Source of the DNA: an uncultured Caryophanales bacterium
GTDB lineage: Bacteria > Bacillota_I > Bacilli_A > RFN20 > CAG-826
Reading direction: 5' to 3'
Length of the DNA stretch: 7,740 nt
Assembly: GCA_946403545.1 (NCBI GenBank)
Contig: CAMJAG010000050.1
Span: forward strand, 1 to 7,740
Made by a program: the position numbers and the translations under genes. Every line of letters starts with the position of its first letter. Position 1 is the first letter of the stretch. Below are positions 6,389-7,740 of the stretch, piece by piece. The notes under the pieces were generated by a model. The model worked only from the letters and a program-made list of their open reading frames with translations, did not search any database and had not been told where the DNA came from.

Positions 6389-6741
6389 TTAAAGAATTCT
6401 ACGACACTATTGGTGGGAACTATAACAAAGCAATTGAGACATTGATGAATGATGACTTCATTAAGAGAATGCTTATGAAGTTTTCACACAGTGAAATACT
6501 CAATGATTTAATTAAGGCTTATCAAAATAATGATATGAAAGGTATATTCGCCGCCACACATACATTAAAAGGTGTTGCAGGAAACTTATCATTAACTCCT
6601 TTATATGAAAAAGCTTCTATTGTTTGTGAAATGACAAGAAATGTAAAAGAGGGAGAAATAATCCGTACCGATAAAGAAATGGAAGAGCTTATAAAACTCT
6701 ACCAATTAATCATTTATAACGTTAAAACCCTCTTATCTTAG
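6382..6741 (+). CDS. Histidine-containing phosphotransfer (HPt) protein
   Basis: A 119-residue helical protein carrying the HPt signature H-T-L-K-G-V-A-G-N-L at 60-69, with phosphoacceptor His60. Stand-alone HPt proteins shuttle phosphate between the receiver of a hybrid kinase and the receiver of a separate regulator. Here both partners are the two preceding genes, so the predicted path is kinase Asp647 to His60 to regulator Asp65. The gene overlaps the end of the EAL gene by 7 nt (ATG inside TTATGTTAG), and AAGGA lies 9 nt upstream within that gene, which points to translational coupling and fixed stoichiometry. It is the last operon gene; the IS element begins about 30 bp beyond its stop. 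Confidence 0.92.
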   Translation: MLVKEFYDTIGGNYNKAIETLMNDDFIKRMLMKFSHSEILNDLIKAYQNNDMKGIFAATHTLKGVAGNLSLTPLYEKASIVCEMTRNVKEGEIIRTDKEMEELIKLYQLIIYNVKTLLS

Positions 6742-6787
6742 AATTTAAAAGACATAGAGAAAAGGTACCCGCCTGAACTGCTAGGAT

Positions 6788-6827
6788 AAAAGTGGACAGG
6801 GTAAAAAAAGACCCATCCACTTTTTTT
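6788..6827 (+). terminator. Strong terminator-like hairpin at the left end of the IS
   Basis: AAAAGTGGA (6788-6796) pairs with TCCACTTTT (6816-6824), and GGGT (6799-6802) with ACCC (6811-6814), separated by a small internal loop and closed by an A-rich loop. Seven T residues (6821-6827) follow the GC part of the stem. This is the form of an intrinsic terminator on the plus strand. It would end transcripts of the kinase/EAL/HPt operon and also shield the transposase genes from readthrough. It may form part of, or border, the IS terminal repeat. Confidence 0.75.
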
Positions 6828-6859
6828 CTTTGCTATTCTATTGAAAAGGAGGAATTAAA

Positions 6860-7255
6860 ATGGGAAGACCAAGAGGAACAAAAAACAACATGCGATCCCC
6901 AGAAGAGAAGGAAGCGATTGTCTTAGAATATTTAAATGACAATCATCCATCTCATAGAAAGACAGCGGATAAATATGGGATTAGTCATAGTAGATTCTCT
7001 AGTTGGATTAGGAGTTATCGCGATCACGGTATTGATGGACTACGAAGCAAAACTGGTAAATCCAGGCATCCTGGCAAAGGCAACCACCTTAGCGGTTTGC
7101 AACGTAAGAAAAACAAGACCAGAGAAGAAGAACTTGAGTTAGAAAATCTTAAGTTGAAAATTGAGGTAGCCCGATTAAAAAAAGGATACCAAGTGAAAGG
7201 AGTTGGTTCAAAAAAGGAATACGTTACTATCAAAGACTTGAATGCGAAGTCTTAG
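6860..7255 (+). CDS. IS3-family transposase OrfA (helix-turn-helix protein)
   Basis: A 131-residue DNA-binding protein that recognises the element's ends. The N-terminus GRPRGTKNN resembles an AT-hook core. Residues about 13-56 form a helix-turn-helix (HRKTADKYGISHSRFSSWIRSY). Residues about 85-108 form a heptad-patterned helix rich in Leu and Glu (EELELENLKLKIEVARL), like the leucine zipper that multimerises OrfA in this family. AAAAGGAGG 7 nt before the ATG gives a strong start. The zero frame ends at 7255, while the orfB frame opens at 7165, so the two overlap for about 90 nt. A -1 slip in that overlap gives the OrfAB transposase; OrfA alone usually acts as a regulator. Confidence 0.9.
   Translation: MGRPRGTKNNMRSPEEKEAIVLEYLNDNHPSHRKTADKYGISHSRFSSWIRSYRDHGIDGLRSKTGKSRHPGKGNHLSGLQRKKNKTREEELELENLKLKIEVARLKKGYQVKGVGSKKEYVTIKDLNAKS
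7196..7253 (+). promoter_or_regulatory. Programmed -1 ribosomal frameshift signal joining orfA and orfB
   Basis: Three elements are visible in order. A Shine-Dalgarno-like AAAGGAG (7196-7202) lies inside orfA. Seven nt later comes the slippery heptamer A-AAA-AAG (7210-7216), in the correct phase relative to the orfA frame. After 16 nt there is a perfect 7-bp stem, AAGACTT (7233-7239) with AAGTCTT (7247-7253), closing a 7-nt loop. A second run, A-AAA-AAA (7177-7183), is also in phase inside the overlap and is an alternative slip site. The stem's distance from the heptamer is longer than the usual 5-9 nt. Confidence 0.75.
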
Positions 7256-7740
7256 AAGAATTATCAAAGCAATATCCTGTTTCATTACTTTGTAATGTCA
7301 TGGATATAAATAGAAGCGGATATTACAAATGGAAATATCGAAAATCCCATCCATCAGCAAGACATGTTCAAAGAATGAGAGATGTTGAATTTATCAAAGA
7401 AGAATCATTGAAACATAAAGCCCATGGTTATCGTTGGTTAGCAGCGTTCTTACAAAGAAAATATGGTGTAATCATGTCTCCTGAATACATATATCGATGC
7501 AGAAAATATGCCGGAGTTATATGCGAATCAAAACATTATAAGTGGAAGAATCCAGGAGAAAGAAATTACATCTATGACAATTTGATTTGGAACAATTGGA
7601 ATGCATCTAAACCATTTGAAATCATAGTGTCTGACATGACAGCATTTTATTCCAAAGGAATCTATTATGAACTCACATTATATTTCGATACATTCAATCG
7701 TGAAATTGTAGGATTTGGATTAACTGATCGAAAAGGTGAT
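7210..7740 (+). CDS. IS3-family transposase OrfB, partial (made as OrfAB by -1 frameshift)
   Basis: The -1 frame runs open from the slip site to the window edge, 177 codons. It begins KKGIRYYQRLECEVLEELS and continues with PVSLLCNVMDINRSGYYKW, typical of OrfB N-termini. KHKAHGYRWLAAFL is the conserved HTH_21-type segment. EIIVSDMTAFYSKG carries the first catalytic Asp of the DDE triad (codon at 7633), at the start of the rve integrase core. DTFNREIVGF follows, a conserved but non-catalytic strand. The second Asp and the Glu lie beyond the window, so integrity cannot be judged; about 100 residues should be missing. The first internal ATG in this frame (7300) has no ribosome binding site, supporting production as a fusion. 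Confidence 0.88.

Larger units (their letters stand above)
6774..7740 (+). mobile_element. IS3-family insertion sequence, left part (right end outside window)
   Basis: The segment contains orfA, a -1 frameshift signal and orfB in the order and frame relation typical of IS3-family elements. The left boundary is estimated: TGAACTGC begins at 6774, and IS3-family terminal repeats usually start with TG. The matching right repeat lies beyond the window, so neither the inverted repeat nor a 3-4 bp target duplication can be confirmed. The visible reading frames show no damage, so the copy may be active. It inserts just past the HPt gene in the same orientation, leaving the operon genes intact. Confidence 0.75.

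Noticed and set aside
7024..7233. Minus-strand open frame within orfA
   Set aside because: It is antisense to a well-supported IS3 OrfA, with no start signal or domain.
7687..7689. Asp in FDTFNREIVG as the second catalytic Asp of the transposase
   Set aside because: It is only 18 residues after the first Asp and belongs to the conserved strand of the integrase fold; the second catalytic Asp of this family sits later in an HSDxG-type motif, beyond the window.

Overview
The window is AT-rich, uses the standard code, and has strong AGGAGG-type ribosome binding sites in front of nearly every gene. It carries a Gram-positive-type lipoprotein signal and an IS3-family insertion sequence. Together these suggest a low-GC Bacillota genome, perhaps of the Erysipelotrichia or a related gut or rumen lineage. 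That placement is inference from style, not from a marker gene.

Layout. Positions 1-980 (minus strand) hold two tandem, related genes. Each begins with a domain of about 40 residues that resembles the UBA/TS-N domain at the N-terminus of elongation factor Ts. The complete copy then has a Pro/Gln/Tyr repeat linker and four membrane segments; the other copy runs off the left edge. Positions 981-1165 are intergenic, with a promoter candidate and two hairpins. Positions 1166-2446 (minus) encode a solute-binding lipoprotein of the ABC-importer type, with no permease or ATPase gene beside it. An 85-bp divergent promoter region follows. Positions 2532-6741 (plus) are a compact three-gene operon: a membrane hybrid histidine kinase, a response regulator with a degenerate GGDEF and an apparently intact EAL domain, and a stand-alone HPt protein that overlaps the regulator gene by 7 nt. 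From about 6774 to the right edge lies the left part of an IS3-family element: a terminator-like hairpin, orfA, a textbook -1 frameshift signal, and the first part of orfB.

How the genes work together. The operon holds every part of a four-step phosphorelay: kinase His351, kinase receiver Asp647, HPt His60, then receiver Asp65 of the EAL protein. The output is predicted to be control of cyclic-di-GMP hydrolysis. The sensor half of the kinase is a dCache-like extracellular domain. The orphan solute-binding lipoprotein, read divergently from a shared 85-bp region, is a good candidate for a ligand-presenting co-sensor, which would make this a nutrient-to-c-di-GMP circuit. That link is inferred from arrangement only.

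The least familiar part is the tandem UBA/TS-N-like membrane protein pair. I do not recognise this architecture as a characterised family. Other items worth checking are a kinase start with no Shine-Dalgarno but an extended -10 placed for leaderless transcription, and the fully equipped frameshift site in the IS.
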